Shown: positions 25,856-35,425, counted from the first letter of the stretch. The stretch is DNA of 64,000 nt from Verrucomicrobiales bacterium (GCA_016795385.1 JAEUHI010000005.1:1-64000), one strand, 5' to 3'. The notes: generated by a model from the sequence alone, not told the origin. Made by a program: numbers and translations.

Positions 25856-27322
25856 TCAGGAACCGCTCCCCGACTCGATCACGAAGGGGCGGGCCTCATC
25901 GAAGGCGACGGCCTCCCAGCGGCCGTCGGCGGCGAGGACGAGGGCTCCGAAAAGCGGCGGTGCGTCCCTCCACGCCGACCACTGCCAGGCTTGGCCCGTG
26001 CTCCATTCCCAGGCCCCGCCGGGCCGCCAGCAATGTCCTCCGAGATGGATGCCCCGGGTCGATTCACGCGCGAAGGTCTCGGTGAGAAAGGCGTTCATCT
26101 CCGCATCCGTGACGACCGCAAGCCGCCCCCCGCCGGCCCGGGCGCGATCGTTCGCTTTCGCCCAGGGTAAAGGTTCGGCGACGAAGGTGTATTGACGTCC
26201 GCGGAAGGTGGCGGTGAGCGGTTTGGCTACGGGCGGTGCCGGTGCCACCGTCGGTGCCTGCGAAGAAGCTGGCGCCGGCTTTTCGCGCGTCACCCAATAG
26301 CCCGCTCCGAGGCTTCCTGACAAAACCACCACGAGCGCCGCGATCGCCGGTATCTTGCCCCTGCGACGAGGTGGCGCGATGGACGCCGCGGGCTGCGCGA
26401 GCGCGAGGAGGTCGGCTTTCAGCGAGGCGGCATCGGGGTAGCGGCGGCCGGGCGACTCCTGCATCGCTCTCAAAACGATCGCATCAAAACGCGGATCGGT
26501 GCCCGCCTTCCGCGAAGGCGGATCGAAGACGCCCCGTGGCACCGAGCCGGTCAGCATTTCATAAAGGAGCACCCCGAGGCTGTAGAGATCGGCGCGGTGA
26601 TCGACGGCTCCGTGGCCGCTCATCTGTTCGGGCGCGGCGTATTCGGGAGTGCCCATCGCGGCTCCGGTGCGGGTGAACATGGCTCCCTCGACGATCGAAG
26701 GATGTGCCTCCCTCGCGACCTTGGCGAGACCGAAGTCGGCGACTTTCACCCGGCCCTTGCCATCGAGGAGGATGTTCGAAGGTTTGATGTCGCGATGGAC
26801 GATGCCTTCCTCGTGCGCATAAGCGAGGGCGTCGCAGATCTGTCCCGCGAGGTCGAGGATCTCGGCGGCGGCGGGACGGCCCTCGCGCAGCCGGTCGGCG
26901 AGGGTGGTGCCGGCGACGTGCTCCATCGCGAAATAGAGCGAACCATCGGCGGTCGATCCAAAATCATGCACCGCGACGATCCTCGGATGCTGGAGACGGG
27001 CGAGGGCGCGGGCCTCGCGATGGAAACGCTGCACGAAGGCTTCATCGGCCCCGTACTCGCCGGGCAGCAGCTTCAGCGCGACCTGGCGATCGAGGGAACG
27101 GTGCCGGGCGAGGTAGACGGCACCCATCCCGCCACGGGCGAGCAGGCCGAGGATCTCGTATTGCGGAAAGAGCGGCGCGAGCGATTCGGGCGCGGGAGCA
27201 CGCCACGCCGGAGCCGGATTTTCCCCGGGGGCGGAGGAAAGACTCAGCCCGATCAAGCCATCGAGGTCCAGACCTCCCAGCCAATCGGGCTTGTCCGTGA
27301 CGCGGTCGGGCGGTGGAGACAT
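25856..27322 (-). CDS. Membrane Ser/Thr protein kinase with C-type-lectin-like ectodomain
   Basis: This 488-residue protein has a Hanks-type kinase domain at about residues 53-315: LLARGGMGAVYLA (glycine loop), VALKLLP (Lys), HRDIKPSNILL (catalytic loop), DFGLAKV and GTPEYAAPEQ. A single transmembrane helix (about 322-343) follows, then a Pro/Ala stretch. The extracytoplasmic part contains PLPWAKANDRARAGGGRLA, GIHLGGH and AWEWSTGQAWQWSAW, the pattern of C-type-lectin-like domains. This suggests a receptor kinase sensing carbohydrate or another ligand. It is divergent from a sigma-factor gene 121 bp away, so a signalling pair is plausible but unproven. ATG 27322 was chosen. Longer in-frame sequence overlaps the sigma leader. 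Confidence 0.88.
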   Translation of the reverse strand: MSPPPDRVTDKPDWLGGLDLDGLIGLSLSSAPGENPAPAWRAPAPESLAPLFPQYEILGLLARGGMGAVYLARHRSLDRQVALKLLPGEYGADEAFVQRFHREARALARLQHPRIVAVHDFGSTADGSLYFAMEHVAGTTLADRLREGRPAAAEILDLAGQICDALAYAHEEGIVHRDIKPSNILLDGKGRVKVADFGLAKVAREAHPSIVEGAMFTRTGAAMGTPEYAAPEQMSGHGAVDHRADLYSLGVLLYEMLTGSVPRGVFDPPSRKAGTDPRFDAIVLRAMQESPGRRYPDAASLKADLLALAQPAASIAPPRRRGKIPAIAALVVVLSGSLGAGYWVTREKPAPASSQAPTVAPAPPVAKPLTATFRGRQYTFVAEPLPWAKANDRARAGGGRLAVVTDAEMNAFLTETFARESTRGIHLGGHCWRPGGAWEWSTGQAWQWSAWRDAPPLFGALVLAADGRWEAVAFDEARPFVIESGSGS

Positions 27323-27443
27323 GGGCGGTCGGGCGGTCCCTCGGAAAGCCGCGGATAATAACGCCGCCCCGGCCCTTTCCCGCAAGGGGGGATTGCAGAT
27401 CGCCCGGGTTGCAAATGCCGCTGCCGGTGGGATTCTATCGCCG

Positions 27444-28184
27444 ATGGATTCCGACTCCCACGCCGCCTTTCCGCCGACCCGCTGGAGCATCGTGCTGGCG
27501 GCGCGCGAAGGGGGCGATGCCCGCGCGGGAGAGCAGGCGCTCGGTGAACTCTGCCGCCTCTATTGGCAGCCGGTCTACAGCTTTGCCCGCCGTCGTGGCG
27601 CCTCACCCGCCGATGCCGAGGACCTCGTCCAAGGATTTTTCATCCGTCTCCTCGAGGAGGGTCTCTTCGCCAAGGCCGACGCCTCGGCCGGTCGTCTCCG
27701 CAGCTTCCTCCTCGGTGCTTTCCAACGTTTCCAACGCGAGGAATGGCGCAAGACGATGGCGGCGAAACGCGGCGGCGGTGTCGCGACCTTTTCCTTCGAT
27801 GCCGAGGATGCCGAGGAAACCTTCCAGACGGAAGATCCTTCCGCCGAATCGCCGGAGCGGATCTTCGAACGGCAATGCGCCCGCGCCCTGCTCGAGGCGG
27901 CGATGAAGCGTCTCGCCGCGGAACAGACCGCGATCGGCAAAGACCGTGCCTTCGCCTTGCTGCGTCCCCTCCTCAGCCCGTCGGAAGATGGCGGGGAAAG
28001 CGGCACGCACGAGGAGATCGCCGCCGCGCTAGGTCTCACCGTCGAGGCGTCGCGTGCCGCGGTCTACCGCCTGCGCAAACGCTACCGCGAGATCCTCCGC
28101 GAAACCGTGGCCGACACCCTCGTCCAGCCCACGCCCGAAGCGGTTGACGAAGAGCTGATCGCTCTGCGCGCCGCGCTTTCCTGA
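27444..28184 (+). CDS. ECF-type RNA polymerase sigma factor
   Basis: This 246-residue protein opens with FPPTRWSIVLAAREG, characteristic of a large ECF-like sigma group in PVC bacteria. Region 2 lies at about residues 30-95 (RLYWQPVYSFARRRGASPADAEDLVQGFF) and region 4 near residues 180-220 with a helix-turn-helix (HEEIAAALGLTVEASRAAVYRLRKRYRE). No anti-sigma gene is adjacent. Instead a lectin-domain kinase is divergently encoded, suggesting control by phosphorylation, as known for some PVC ECF factors. ATG 27444 precedes the conserved N-terminus. Confidence 0.88.
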   Translation: MDSDSHAAFPPTRWSIVLAAREGGDARAGEQALGELCRLYWQPVYSFARRRGASPADAEDLVQGFFIRLLEEGLFAKADASAGRLRSFLLGAFQRFQREEWRKTMAAKRGGGVATFSFDAEDAEETFQTEDPSAESPERIFERQCARALLEAAMKRLAAEQTAIGKDRAFALLRPLLSPSEDGGESGTHEEIAAALGLTVEASRAAVYRLRKRYREILRETVADTLVQPTPEAVDEELIALRAALS

Positions 28185-28237
28185 GCCATTTCGCTCCCAC
28201 CCCGGCCTGCGCCCGCCCTCTCCCGGCGGCTCCGGGG

Positions 28238-28277
28238 CGTTACAATTCTGGTCCCGGCCGGGACAAGAATTGTAACG
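28238..28277. repeat. 40-bp near-perfect palindrome
   Basis: The left arm CGTTACAATTCTGGTCCCGG and right arm CCGGGACAAGAATTGTAACG are inverse complements except at one central pair, with no loop. It lies in the 294-bp gap between the sigma-factor gene and a secreted-protein gene and lacks a trailing T-run, so an operator or a mobile-element footprint is as likely as a terminator. Confidence 0.7.
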
Positions 28278-28478
28278 GGGCGGGCGATTTTCCACAGGGA
28301 GCGGCAGGTGCCGGGAAAAAAAATTCGTTTTCCGCGTCACGTCGTCCCGCGCTTTGCCAGTGAACGGAATGAAGAGCCAGGGCGGGGACACCCCAAACCC
28401 TAACAACAAACCCAACCGTCTCCGTCCGGCGCTTCCCAAAACAACAGCGAAACCCAATCCGCAAACACTGCCAATCCC

Positions 28479-28850
28479 ATGAAAACGAACTCCTACCCCA
28501 CCCTCCTCCTCACCACCCTCGCCACGGTCCTCACTGCCGCGATGCCGATGGCCTCCCACGCCGATCCCGTCTTTTGGGGCTACCGCCCCGTCGTCTACGT
28601 GCCGGTGGCGGCTCCGGTCTGCGAGCCCGCACCGACGCCGGCCGCGCCGGTCACGATCCCGGCTCCGGGCGCCTACCTGCCGCACCTGGCCCAGGCCTAC
28701 CGCATGGGCTACTGCGCGGGCCGCAACGACCGCGCCTGCGGCTTCAACCGTGATTACCGCCGCGCCTTCGAGGTCTCGGGCTCGGGCTGGGAGAGCTACT
28801 TCCAGGAAGGGTATGCCGATGGCTACGAGTGCCGTCCGATGAACCACTGA
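28479..28850 (+). CDS. Small secreted protein with GY-rich motif and four cysteines
   Basis: This 123-residue protein has a signal peptide (about residues 1-28, cleaved near SHADP), a Pro/Ala/Val-rich segment and a C-terminal domain with spaced aromatic-glycine motifs (YRMGYCAGRNDR, YFQEGYADGYE). Four cysteines remain in the mature part (VCEP, GYCAG, RACGF, YECR), enough for two disulfides. No family is recognised. It begins a run of three secreted-protein genes on the same strand with gaps of 38 and 36 bp, which suggests co-transcription. Confidence 0.65.
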   Translation: MKTNSYPTLLLTTLATVLTAAMPMASHADPVFWGYRPVVYVPVAAPVCEPAPTPAAPVTIPAPGAYLPHLAQAYRMGYCAGRNDRACGFNRDYRRAFEVSGSGWESYFQEGYADGYECRPMNH

Positions 28851-28888
28851 TCCGGAAACCCAGGAACCTCCCCACCGCACATCCTGAC

Positions 28889-30145
28889 ATGAACACCAAA
28901 ACATTCCCCTTGCTCCTTCTCCTCGCGGGTCTGCCGCTTTTCGCGAAAGCCGCTCCCGTCGTCATCGACACCGTGCCGGTCCGCGACGCGGGCAATACCA
29001 CCGATACATCCGGCTATGGAAAGGTGCTTTACGAATACCGCATCGGCCGCTTTGAGATCACGATCGGGCAATACATCGAATTCCTCAACGCGGTCGCCGC
29101 GACGGATACCCACGGCCTCTACCACCTCGGGATGGAGTCGGAGGCGGCCGTCGCCGGCGTGAGCCGCAGCGGCACTGCCGGCAGTTATGTGTATGCGGCG
29201 ATCGGCAATCCCGACCGGCCCATCGCCCTCGTGAGCTGGTTCGACGCGGCCCGTTTTGCCAACTGGATGTCCAATGGACAACCGGTCGGCCTGCAAAGCC
29301 CGACGACCACGGAAGACGGGGCCTATACCTTGCTGCCGCCCTTCAACCATGTCGGTTTTGTGAAGAATGCGATCAATCCGAACACGGGACGTCCTCCGCT
29401 CTGGTGGATCCCCTCGGAGGATGAATGGTACAAAGCGGCCTACTACAATCCGACGCGAAACGGCGGAGCGGGAGGCTATCACTTCTATCCCATCCAGAGC
29501 CCTCTCGACAACGTGCCCTACAGCGCCGGAGCCGGAGGCGCGACTTCGCCCGATGCCTCGCTCGCGGGGAACTTCCGCCGCGACGACGGGATTGCGAACG
29601 GCTACAACGACGGTTACGCGATCACCGGCAGCCCGGTTTATCCGACCTCCAACGCCCTCGCGAAGGTGGGCAGCTATGGGCTCGCCTCCACCTACTACGG
29701 CACCTTCGACCAGGGCGGAAATGTGCTCGAGATCACGGACGGAATCGTCAACAGCGGAGGCACGCTCTATCGTGCGGCCCGCGGAGGGAGCTGGTTCGAC
29801 GATGAAAGCATCATGCGCTCGACCTTCCGTCTCAACCTCAATCCCGATACGGAAGCGGTCGGAATTGGCTTCCGCCTCGCGACGGTCGAGCGCACGACCC
29901 AGCGCATTCGGTTTGCAACTCCACGCCGCAGCCAATTGGGTGTGGGAAGCCGTTTCACGCTCGGCGTTTCTTCGACTTCGGGACTGCCCGTGACGGTGAC
30001 GAGCTCGGATCGCCGCGTTCTTTCCGTCCGAGGTCTCTCGGCAAAAGTGAAGCGTGCCGGGCGCGTCATCCTCACCGCGAGCCAAGCGGGCGATGAGTTT
30101 TCGCTCCCGGCAACAAACGTCAGCAAACGGGTGCGAATTCGTTGA
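28889..30145 (+). CDS. Secreted SUMF1/FGE-like protein
   Basis: This 418-residue protein has a signal peptide and a formylglycine-generating-enzyme-sulfatase (SUMF1) domain at about residues 40-330. The evidence is the motifs YRIGRFEITIGQYIEFLNAV, PIALVSWFDAARFANWM, IPSEDEWYKAAYYNP, GGNVLEITDG and ARGGSWFDDE. The C-terminus has an Ig-like segment (GLPVTVTSSDRRVLSV, ending in basic residues). True formylglycine generation needs a paired cysteine set in the active site, and I see no cysteines in the domain. A ligand-binding or other role is therefore more likely than sulfatase maturation. It lies between a small secreted protein and a pectate-lyase-like gene. Confidence 0.82.
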   Translation: MNTKTFPLLLLLAGLPLFAKAAPVVIDTVPVRDAGNTTDTSGYGKVLYEYRIGRFEITIGQYIEFLNAVAATDTHGLYHLGMESEAAVAGVSRSGTAGSYVYAAIGNPDRPIALVSWFDAARFANWMSNGQPVGLQSPTTTEDGAYTLLPPFNHVGFVKNAINPNTGRPPLWWIPSEDEWYKAAYYNPTRNGGAGGYHFYPIQSPLDNVPYSAGAGGATSPDASLAGNFRRDDGIANGYNDGYAITGSPVYPTSNALAKVGSYGLASTYYGTFDQGGNVLEITDGIVNSGGTLYRAARGGSWFDDESIMRSTFRLNLNPDTEAVGIGFRLATVERTTQRIRFATPRRSQLGVGSRFTLGVSSTSGLPVTVTSSDRRVLSVRGLSAKVKRAGRVILTASQAGDEFSLPATNVSKRVRIR

Positions 30146-30181
30146 GATTACCCGTCGATTCCCACACCACCCGGCACCTGC

Positions 30182-31933
30182 ATGAAAACTCCCTTCCGCG
30201 CCGCGATTTGGGTTTGCCTGATTCTCGGGATGATCCCTCTGACCTGCCGAGCCCAGATCCCCTCGTTTCCCGGCGCGGAGGGATTCGGAGCGGGGGCCAC
30301 GGGTGGGCGGGGCGGAAGGGTCATCGTCGTGACGACCACCGCGGCCACCGGGCCGGGTTCCCTCCAATGGGCTCTCGACCAGACCGGGCCACGGTATGTC
30401 GTCTTCGCGGTGAGCGGAGTCATCGATGCCCAAATCCACCTCAACCACGGCGACGTCACCATTGCCGGCGAGACTTCGCCGGGCGGCATCACGATCCGCG
30501 GTTTCGTCACGGACGAGACGCCCTTCCAGGATCAGGCGGTGCAGGCCCCGACGCAATTCGCCGAAAACTGGATCCTCCGCCACGTCCGCATCCGCCCGGG
30601 ATCGGGAGGTCCGAGCGATGACGGCTTGCGCCTGCGTTATACCCGCAACGCGATCATCGATCATGTCTCGGTCGGGAATGCCGTGGACGAGGCGGTGGAG
30701 ATCTCTTACTCGAACGGGATCACGATCCAGAACAGCCTCCTCGCCGAGACGGTCGGCGGCCACTCTTTTTACGGCGGGATGTTGATGAATTATTCCAACC
30801 CCGCCCACGGTTTCGCCCTCGACCGGCTCTCGATCCATCACAACCTCTTCGTGCGGATCGAAGGCCGTCTCCCCGAAGCCTCCCGCGAGTCGGCCGCGGC
30901 GGCGGGCAGCACGATGGACCTCGAGCTTTCGAACAATCTCTACTGGGATCCCCGATTTTTCATCGCGCTGGGGGCCGACACCAACGTCGTCACCAACGGA
31001 CTCGGCCAACCCTATCCGATCCACTACCGGCTCAACGCGGTGGGCAATGTCTTCCGCACCGGGCCCGCTTTTCCCTACGGGATGTGGGACGACCAGATCC
31101 TGCGCGCTCCCTCCGCGGGCGGGAATGAGTTGTTTGTTAGTGGCAACACGATGTCGCTTTATCCGGGACGCAGCGATTACGAGCTCTTCCATTGCTGCAA
31201 CGATTACGCGGGCGAGACAGCGCCCGACGCCACCTCGCGCTCGGCGACGGCGCGTACGACGAGAAATGCCTTTCCTGCGATCACCTACACCGATGCCGCC
31301 GCGCTGCGCGAAACCCTGCTCGCCCGTGCCGGGGCCTTCCCCCGCGATCCGATGGACCAACGTCTCGTCCTGCCCGTGGCGGAGGATCGCATCGATCCCG
31401 CGGCCACGAACACGAATCCCGCCGGTGACTCCCTCCTCCGCGCCTATTCGGGCGACATACCCGCCGCGCCGGCCGATTCCGACCTCGATGGCATGCCGGA
31501 TGCCTGGGAAACGGCCCGAGGTCTCGATCCCCGGACGCCCGATCACGCCGGACGCGATCTTTCGACCTCGGGCTACGACAATCTCGAGGTCTACCTGCAC
31601 GAACGTTCCGCCGAACGTGTCGGCACTCCTCCGCCTGGCGGGGGCACGGTCGCGGCCCCGAGGGTCGTCGCTTACCGACCCGCCCGCGTCGTCCTCCGCG
31701 GCCTGCCATCGAGGTTCACTCTGAGCGGAACCACCGTCGCCGCGGCGGGCATTTCCCGCATCGAGGCGAAGGTGGGCGATCGCCCCGCCCGGACCATCTC
31801 AGCGACGGCCGATTGGCGGCTGCGGGTGAAGGCTTTTGTGCCTGGCAGGACCCGTGTCGAAATCCGGGCGATCGACCGCGATGGCCGCGTCTCCGCACCT
31901 TTCGTGCATACCGTCGTCAAACGGCCAAGCTGA
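30182..31933 (+). CDS. Secreted pectate-lyase-like protein
   Basis: This 583-residue protein has a signal peptide (cleaved near RAQIP). FPGAEGFGAGATGGRGG and VSGVIDAQIHL lead into a right-handed beta-helix typical of polysaccharide lyase family 1 and related proteins, with WILRHVRIRPGS, DHVSVGNAVDEAVEIS and LSIHHNLFVRIEGRLP. A thrombospondin-3/EF-hand-like calcium segment (DSDLDGMPDAWE, about residue 425) follows. The last 95 residues are the Ig-like domain shared with the GloVer and NHL proteins. Pectin or a similar uronic-acid polymer is the expected substrate. Catalytic Arg/Lys cannot be fixed by reading. Confidence 0.86.
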   Translation: MKTPFRAAIWVCLILGMIPLTCRAQIPSFPGAEGFGAGATGGRGGRVIVVTTTAATGPGSLQWALDQTGPRYVVFAVSGVIDAQIHLNHGDVTIAGETSPGGITIRGFVTDETPFQDQAVQAPTQFAENWILRHVRIRPGSGGPSDDGLRLRYTRNAIIDHVSVGNAVDEAVEISYSNGITIQNSLLAETVGGHSFYGGMLMNYSNPAHGFALDRLSIHHNLFVRIEGRLPEASRESAAAAGSTMDLELSNNLYWDPRFFIALGADTNVVTNGLGQPYPIHYRLNAVGNVFRTGPAFPYGMWDDQILRAPSAGGNELFVSGNTMSLYPGRSDYELFHCCNDYAGETAPDATSRSATARTTRNAFPAITYTDAAALRETLLARAGAFPRDPMDQRLVLPVAEDRIDPAATNTNPAGDSLLRAYSGDIPAAPADSDLDGMPDAWETARGLDPRTPDHAGRDLSTSGYDNLEVYLHERSAERVGTPPPGGGTVAAPRVVAYRPARVVLRGLPSRFTLSGTTVAAAGISRIEAKVGDRPARTISATADWRLRVKAFVPGRTRVEIRAIDRDGRVSAPFVHTVVKRPS

Positions 31934-31969
31934 GCGGGCGATGATTTCCGCCGCAGGAAGCCGCAGGGC

Positions 31970-33352
31970 TCAGGCCTTCCGGATCTCCGAGATCTCCTTC
32001 GTCGCGATGCCGATGGGACGGTCGAGCGGCACCCCGGCGCAGCCGAGCAGGGTGGTGAGGAGGTCGCCCTGGTTGCCCTTGACGTTGTTGAGAAAACGCC
32101 CGGTTTCGATCGAGCCGCCGCCTTTTCCGGCGATGATGAAGGGGAGGTTCTCCCGGGTATGTTTGTTCCCGTCCTCGAGTCCGGATCCCCACATCATGAG
32201 ACAGTTGTCGAGCAGGGTGCCGTCGCCTTCGCGGAGGGTCGCCATCTTCTTCACCATGTAGGCGAACTGGTCGATGTTGAATTTGGTGATGGCCGCGACC
32301 TTGCGGACCTTCTCCGCCTCGTTGTTGTGGTGGGTGGGGCCGTGGTGCGTGTCGCTGAAGCCGAGCTCGGGATAGGAGACGCCGTTCGGAGTCGAGCCGA
32401 TGTAGGTGCTGACGCGGGTGGTGTCGGTTTGGAAGGCGAGGATGGTGAGGTCGCACATCACCTGCATGTATTCGCTGCGCTTGTCGCCTTCCGGGATCTT
32501 CACCTCGATGGTCGGCGAGTCACCGGACTTGCTCCGACTCGGCGCGACCCCGGCTTTTTCGAGGGCGGCTTCCTTCTGTCGGGTTTCGATCGCGGCGATG
32601 CGGCGCTCCACCGAACGGACGCTGTCGAGGTATTCGTCGAGCTTCTGCTGGTCGCCGTGGGGGAGCGTGCGACGCAGGTCCTTCGCTCCGCCGATGACGA
32701 GGTCGAGCATCTGGCGATCGAGCGGATTGGTGGTGCCCGCCGGTCCGCCCGTATCGGTTTTGCCGAACAACCGATTCAACACGTTCCGCGGATTGATCTC
32801 GGCGGGCATGGCCTGGGTGGGCGAGCGGAAGCTGCAGTGCGAATAGTAGCCCTCGTTGAGCCCTTCCTGGTTCTCCTTGTGGGTCTGCGGCATCGTCGCG
32901 AGTTCGAGCGAAGGCAGGGCGGTGAGGGCTCCGTAATAATTCGCGAAGATCTGGTCGGCGGAGATCGCGATGTGGATCTGGCTGCGCTTCGCCGCATTCG
33001 GCAGCGAGGCGGTGAGCCAGGTCGAAAGCTCGAGGGCGTGCGGGGCGCTGCCGAAAGGCGTGATCGGCACCCCCGAGATTCCCTTCATCAGGAGGCACTG
33101 GTCGAGAATGGGACGCAGCGACTCGAGCGCGGGTGGCGGCGACTTGAGGAAGCTCTCGGGCGAGGAAGGCCAGAATTGATCCATGATGACCCCGTGGGGC
33201 ATGTACATGAACCCGAGCCGGACCGGTGGCTTGGAGGCGGTCGCGCCCTTGGCCGTCTCGGCCCAGCCCATCGTTTCGAGCAGGGGCAATCCGAGCGAGG
33301 CTCCGAGTCCACGAAGGCAGGTGCGGCGGCTGATGAGGTGCGTTGAGGCCAT
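31970..33352 (-). CDS. DUF1552-family protein
   Basis: This 460-residue exported protein of the DUF1552 family has an N-terminus with a twin-arginine-like [10 protein letters not shown] segment and a hydrophobic stretch ([12 protein letters not shown]). Blocks such as [37 protein letters not shown] and [20 protein letters not shown] are strongly conserved in PVC bacteria. It has an alkaline-phosphatase/sulfatase-superfamily character (DUF1501 relatives) but no assigned reaction. It lies 26 bp downstream of the DUF1592 cytochrome-like gene on the same strand. The two are almost always together. Confidence 0.92.
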   Translation of the reverse strand: MASTHLISRRTCLRGLGASLGLPLLETMGWAETAKGATASKPPVRLGFMYMPHGVIMDQFWPSSPESFLKSPPPALESLRPILDQCLLMKGISGVPITPFGSAPHALELSTWLTASLPNAAKRSQIHIAISADQIFANYYGALTALPSLELATMPQTHKENQEGLNEGYYSHCSFRSPTQAMPAEINPRNVLNRLFGKTDTGGPAGTTNPLDRQMLDLVIGGAKDLRRTLPHGDQQKLDEYLDSVRSVERRIAAIETRQKEAALEKAGVAPSRSKSGDSPTIEVKIPEGDKRSEYMQVMCDLTILAFQTDTTRVSTYIGSTPNGVSYPELGFSDTHHGPTHHNNEAEKVRKVAAITKFNIDQFAYMVKKMATLREGDGTLLDNCLMMWGSGLEDGNKHTRENLPFIIAGKGGGSIETGRFLNNVKGNQGDLLTTLLGCAGVPLDRPIGIATKEISEIRKA

Positions 33353-33378
33353 GGGGAAAGATGGGGGTTAAGAGACTG

Positions 33379-35250
33379 TTAATCCTGGACACGTCGATTC
33401 AAAAACGGATAGCTCGTCACGACTTCGCTGATGAGCGTCTGCATCTTGTGACCGTCGCCGGCGATGGTCTTGTGCAACTGGTCGACGACGATGAGATCGT
33501 ACCCGTCGAGCTGGCGGCAGAGAGCGTAGGCGAGGAGTTTTTCGGTGAGGTTGCGGGAGAGGTCGTCCTTGCGGGCGGCGATGATGGTCTTCAGTTCCCG
33601 GGGCGACTGAAATCGCTGCCCCCCGGGCAGCTCGCCCGCCGCATCGACCTTGCCTCCGGATTCATCTGATTCCCGCCAACGGCCGATCGCATCAAAGTTC
33701 TCCAGACCAAATCCGATCGGATCGAGTATCTTGTGGCAGTTCGCGCAGACGGCCTCGGTGCGGTGCAGTTCGGTGCGCTGCCGCAGGGTGAGGCCTGCGA
33801 TTGTCTTTTGATCCTGCTTCTCGAGCGCGGGCACGTTCGGCGGAGCGGGCGGGACGTGTTCGCCGAGGACCTGCTCGAGCACCCAGACGCCTCGGATCAC
33901 CGGACTGGTGCGCGTGGGGAAGGACGTCGTCGCGAGGACGCCTGGCATGGTCAGGATGCCGCCGCGGTTCGCGTCGGTGAGGGCCACCTTCTCCATCGCC
34001 GCTCCCTTCACCGTCTTTTCGAGGCCGTAGATCGGCGCGAGGGTCGCGTTGAGGTAGGTGTAGTCGCCGTTCACGAAGGTGACGACACTGCGGTTCTCCC
34101 TCACGATGCTTTCGAAGAAGAGCCGCGCCTCCTCGTACATCGCCTCGCGCAGGGCGGGAGTCATTTGGGGGAATTTGTCAGGGTCGAAGGTCTTTGTCGC
34201 GATCTTGTCGAGCCCGAGCCACTGCGCGCCGAAACCGTCGAAGAGGGCACGGGATCGGGGACTCGCGAGCATGCGTTTCACCTGCGCCTTCAGCACCGCC
34301 GGATCGTGGAGACGGCCTTCGTCGGCGAGCTTCGAAAGCTCGGCATCTGGCATCGTCGCCCAGAGAAAATACGAGAGGCGCGAGGCGAGCTGATGATCGT
34401 CGAGCGGCACGATTTTTTCGCCCTCGGGCGCGGCCTTCGAGGGGGTGATGAAGAGAAACTGCGGCGAGACGAGCACGGCCTTCAGCATGAATTTCAGCGC
34501 CGCGTCACGGTCGAGTCCGTTCTTCGTTCCGAGATCGAAGACCCCGGCGAGCACCCCGATTTCCTCCTCCGTGGGCGGTCGTCGATAGGCGGCTCGGGCG
34601 AGACGGCGGGCGATCTCGCGGACCTCCGTCTTGGCATCGCCGAAGAGCCGCGCCTCGTCCTTCGCGGAGAGCTTCGCGATCGCCTCATTCGCAATGCCGA
34701 GATATTGCTCGACCTGCATCGGCGAGAGGGAATTGAGATAGCCTTCGCCCGGCACCTCCTCGGGCAGATCCTTCGCGACCGACGGATCGACGCCGAGGAA
34801 ATCGCGGAGGGTGTTGCCGAATTCCGCCTTCGTGAGGCGGCGGATCACGAAGGGACCCGGATCGCGGTTGCTGAGATACTGGACCTGGGAAAGGGCGTCG
34901 AGAAAACGCTGCCGCTCCTCGTCGCTCGGCTGATCGGCGTCTTCCGGCGGCATGTCGTGCGCCTCCACGTTGGCGATGCACTCGATCCATTTGCGGAGGA
35001 AGGCCGGATCGCCCGGTTTCTTCACTGCGACGCGGAGATTCAGGCCCGCCTTGGGACGGTCGGCGTGGCATTGCACGCAGTAATCGGCGACGAACTTCTC
35101 GACGTCCTGCTTGAAGGCCTTTTGCACCGCCTCGCGCCTTGCGGCCAGTTCGGGATCTTCCTCGGCCCGGGCCGCCGAAGCAACGAGCGCGGCACCGAGC
35201 AGAACCCAAAGCCGGAACCCAGGCGGGAGAATGAACGAAGGAGGTTTCAA
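33379..35250 (-). CDS. Planctomycete-type cytochrome protein (DUF1587/1595/1592/1588/1585)
   Basis: This 623-residue exported protein has an N-terminal haem-binding-type segment ([15 protein letters not shown], CxxCH). The five DUF domains follow in usual order: [26 protein letters not shown] (1587), a 1595 region, the central DUF1592 around residues 330-450, DUF1588 with [25 protein letters not shown] (a second CxxCH), and DUF1585 at the end. A TTG at 35250 is chosen as start because it opens a clean signal peptide, and no ATG/GTG lies between there and the conserved region. It probably transfers electrons for the DUF1552 partner. Substrate unknown. Confidence 0.9.
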   Translation of the reverse strand: MKPPSFILPPGFRLWVLLGAALVASAARAEEDPELAARREAVQKAFKQDVEKFVADYCVQCHADRPKAGLNLRVAVKKPGDPAFLRKWIECIANVEAHDMPPEDADQPSDEERQRFLDALSQVQYLSNRDPGPFVIRRLTKAEFGNTLRDFLGVDPSVAKDLPEEVPGEGYLNSLSPMQVEQYLGIANEAIAKLSAKDEARLFGDAKTEVREIARRLARAAYRRPPTEEEIGVLAGVFDLGTKNGLDRDAALKFMLKAVLVSPQFLFITPSKAAPEGEKIVPLDDHQLASRLSYFLWATMPDAELSKLADEGRLHDPAVLKAQVKRMLASPRSRALFDGFGAQWLGLDKIATKTFDPDKFPQMTPALREAMYEEARLFFESIVRENRSVVTFVNGDYTYLNATLAPIYGLEKTVKGAAMEKVALTDANRGGILTMPGVLATTSFPTRTSPVIRGVWVLEQVLGEHVPPAPPNVPALEKQDQKTIAGLTLRQRTELHRTEAVCANCHKILDPIGFGLENFDAIGRWRESDESGGKVDAAGELPGGQRFQSPRELKTIIAARKDDLSRNLTEKLLAYALCRQLDGYDLIVVDQLHKTIAGDGHKMQTLISEVVTSYPFLNRRVQD

Positions 35251-35425
35251 ACGCCGGAATATGCCGGAGCCCGTTTTCAGTGTCGAACGGCGACTTTCAC
35301 GCGATGACGCGTCCCTTCCGCTCGATGGGTGTTCATACCAGGGGCGATGAGAAAAGCAGGCTCGAGGATTGACATCGGACCCCGCGACCGGAACTGTGGC
35401 GCGAATCATTGGCATTGAAGAAATC

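Noticed and set aside
28823..31600. A 925-codon minus-strand frame opposite the SUMF1 and lyase genes
   Set aside because: The composition is dominated by Arg and Gly with no domain, while the plus strand has clear signal peptides and family motifs.
32159..35307. Plus-strand frames opposite the DUF1552 and DUF1592 genes
   Set aside because: They are Glu/Arg/His-rich shadows of the two well-supported minus-strand genes.
35369..35397. Promoter for fabZ with TTGACA at 35369-35374
   Set aside because: The -35 is perfect but the hexamer at the right spacing (AACTGT) is a poor -10, so the claim is too weak to list.
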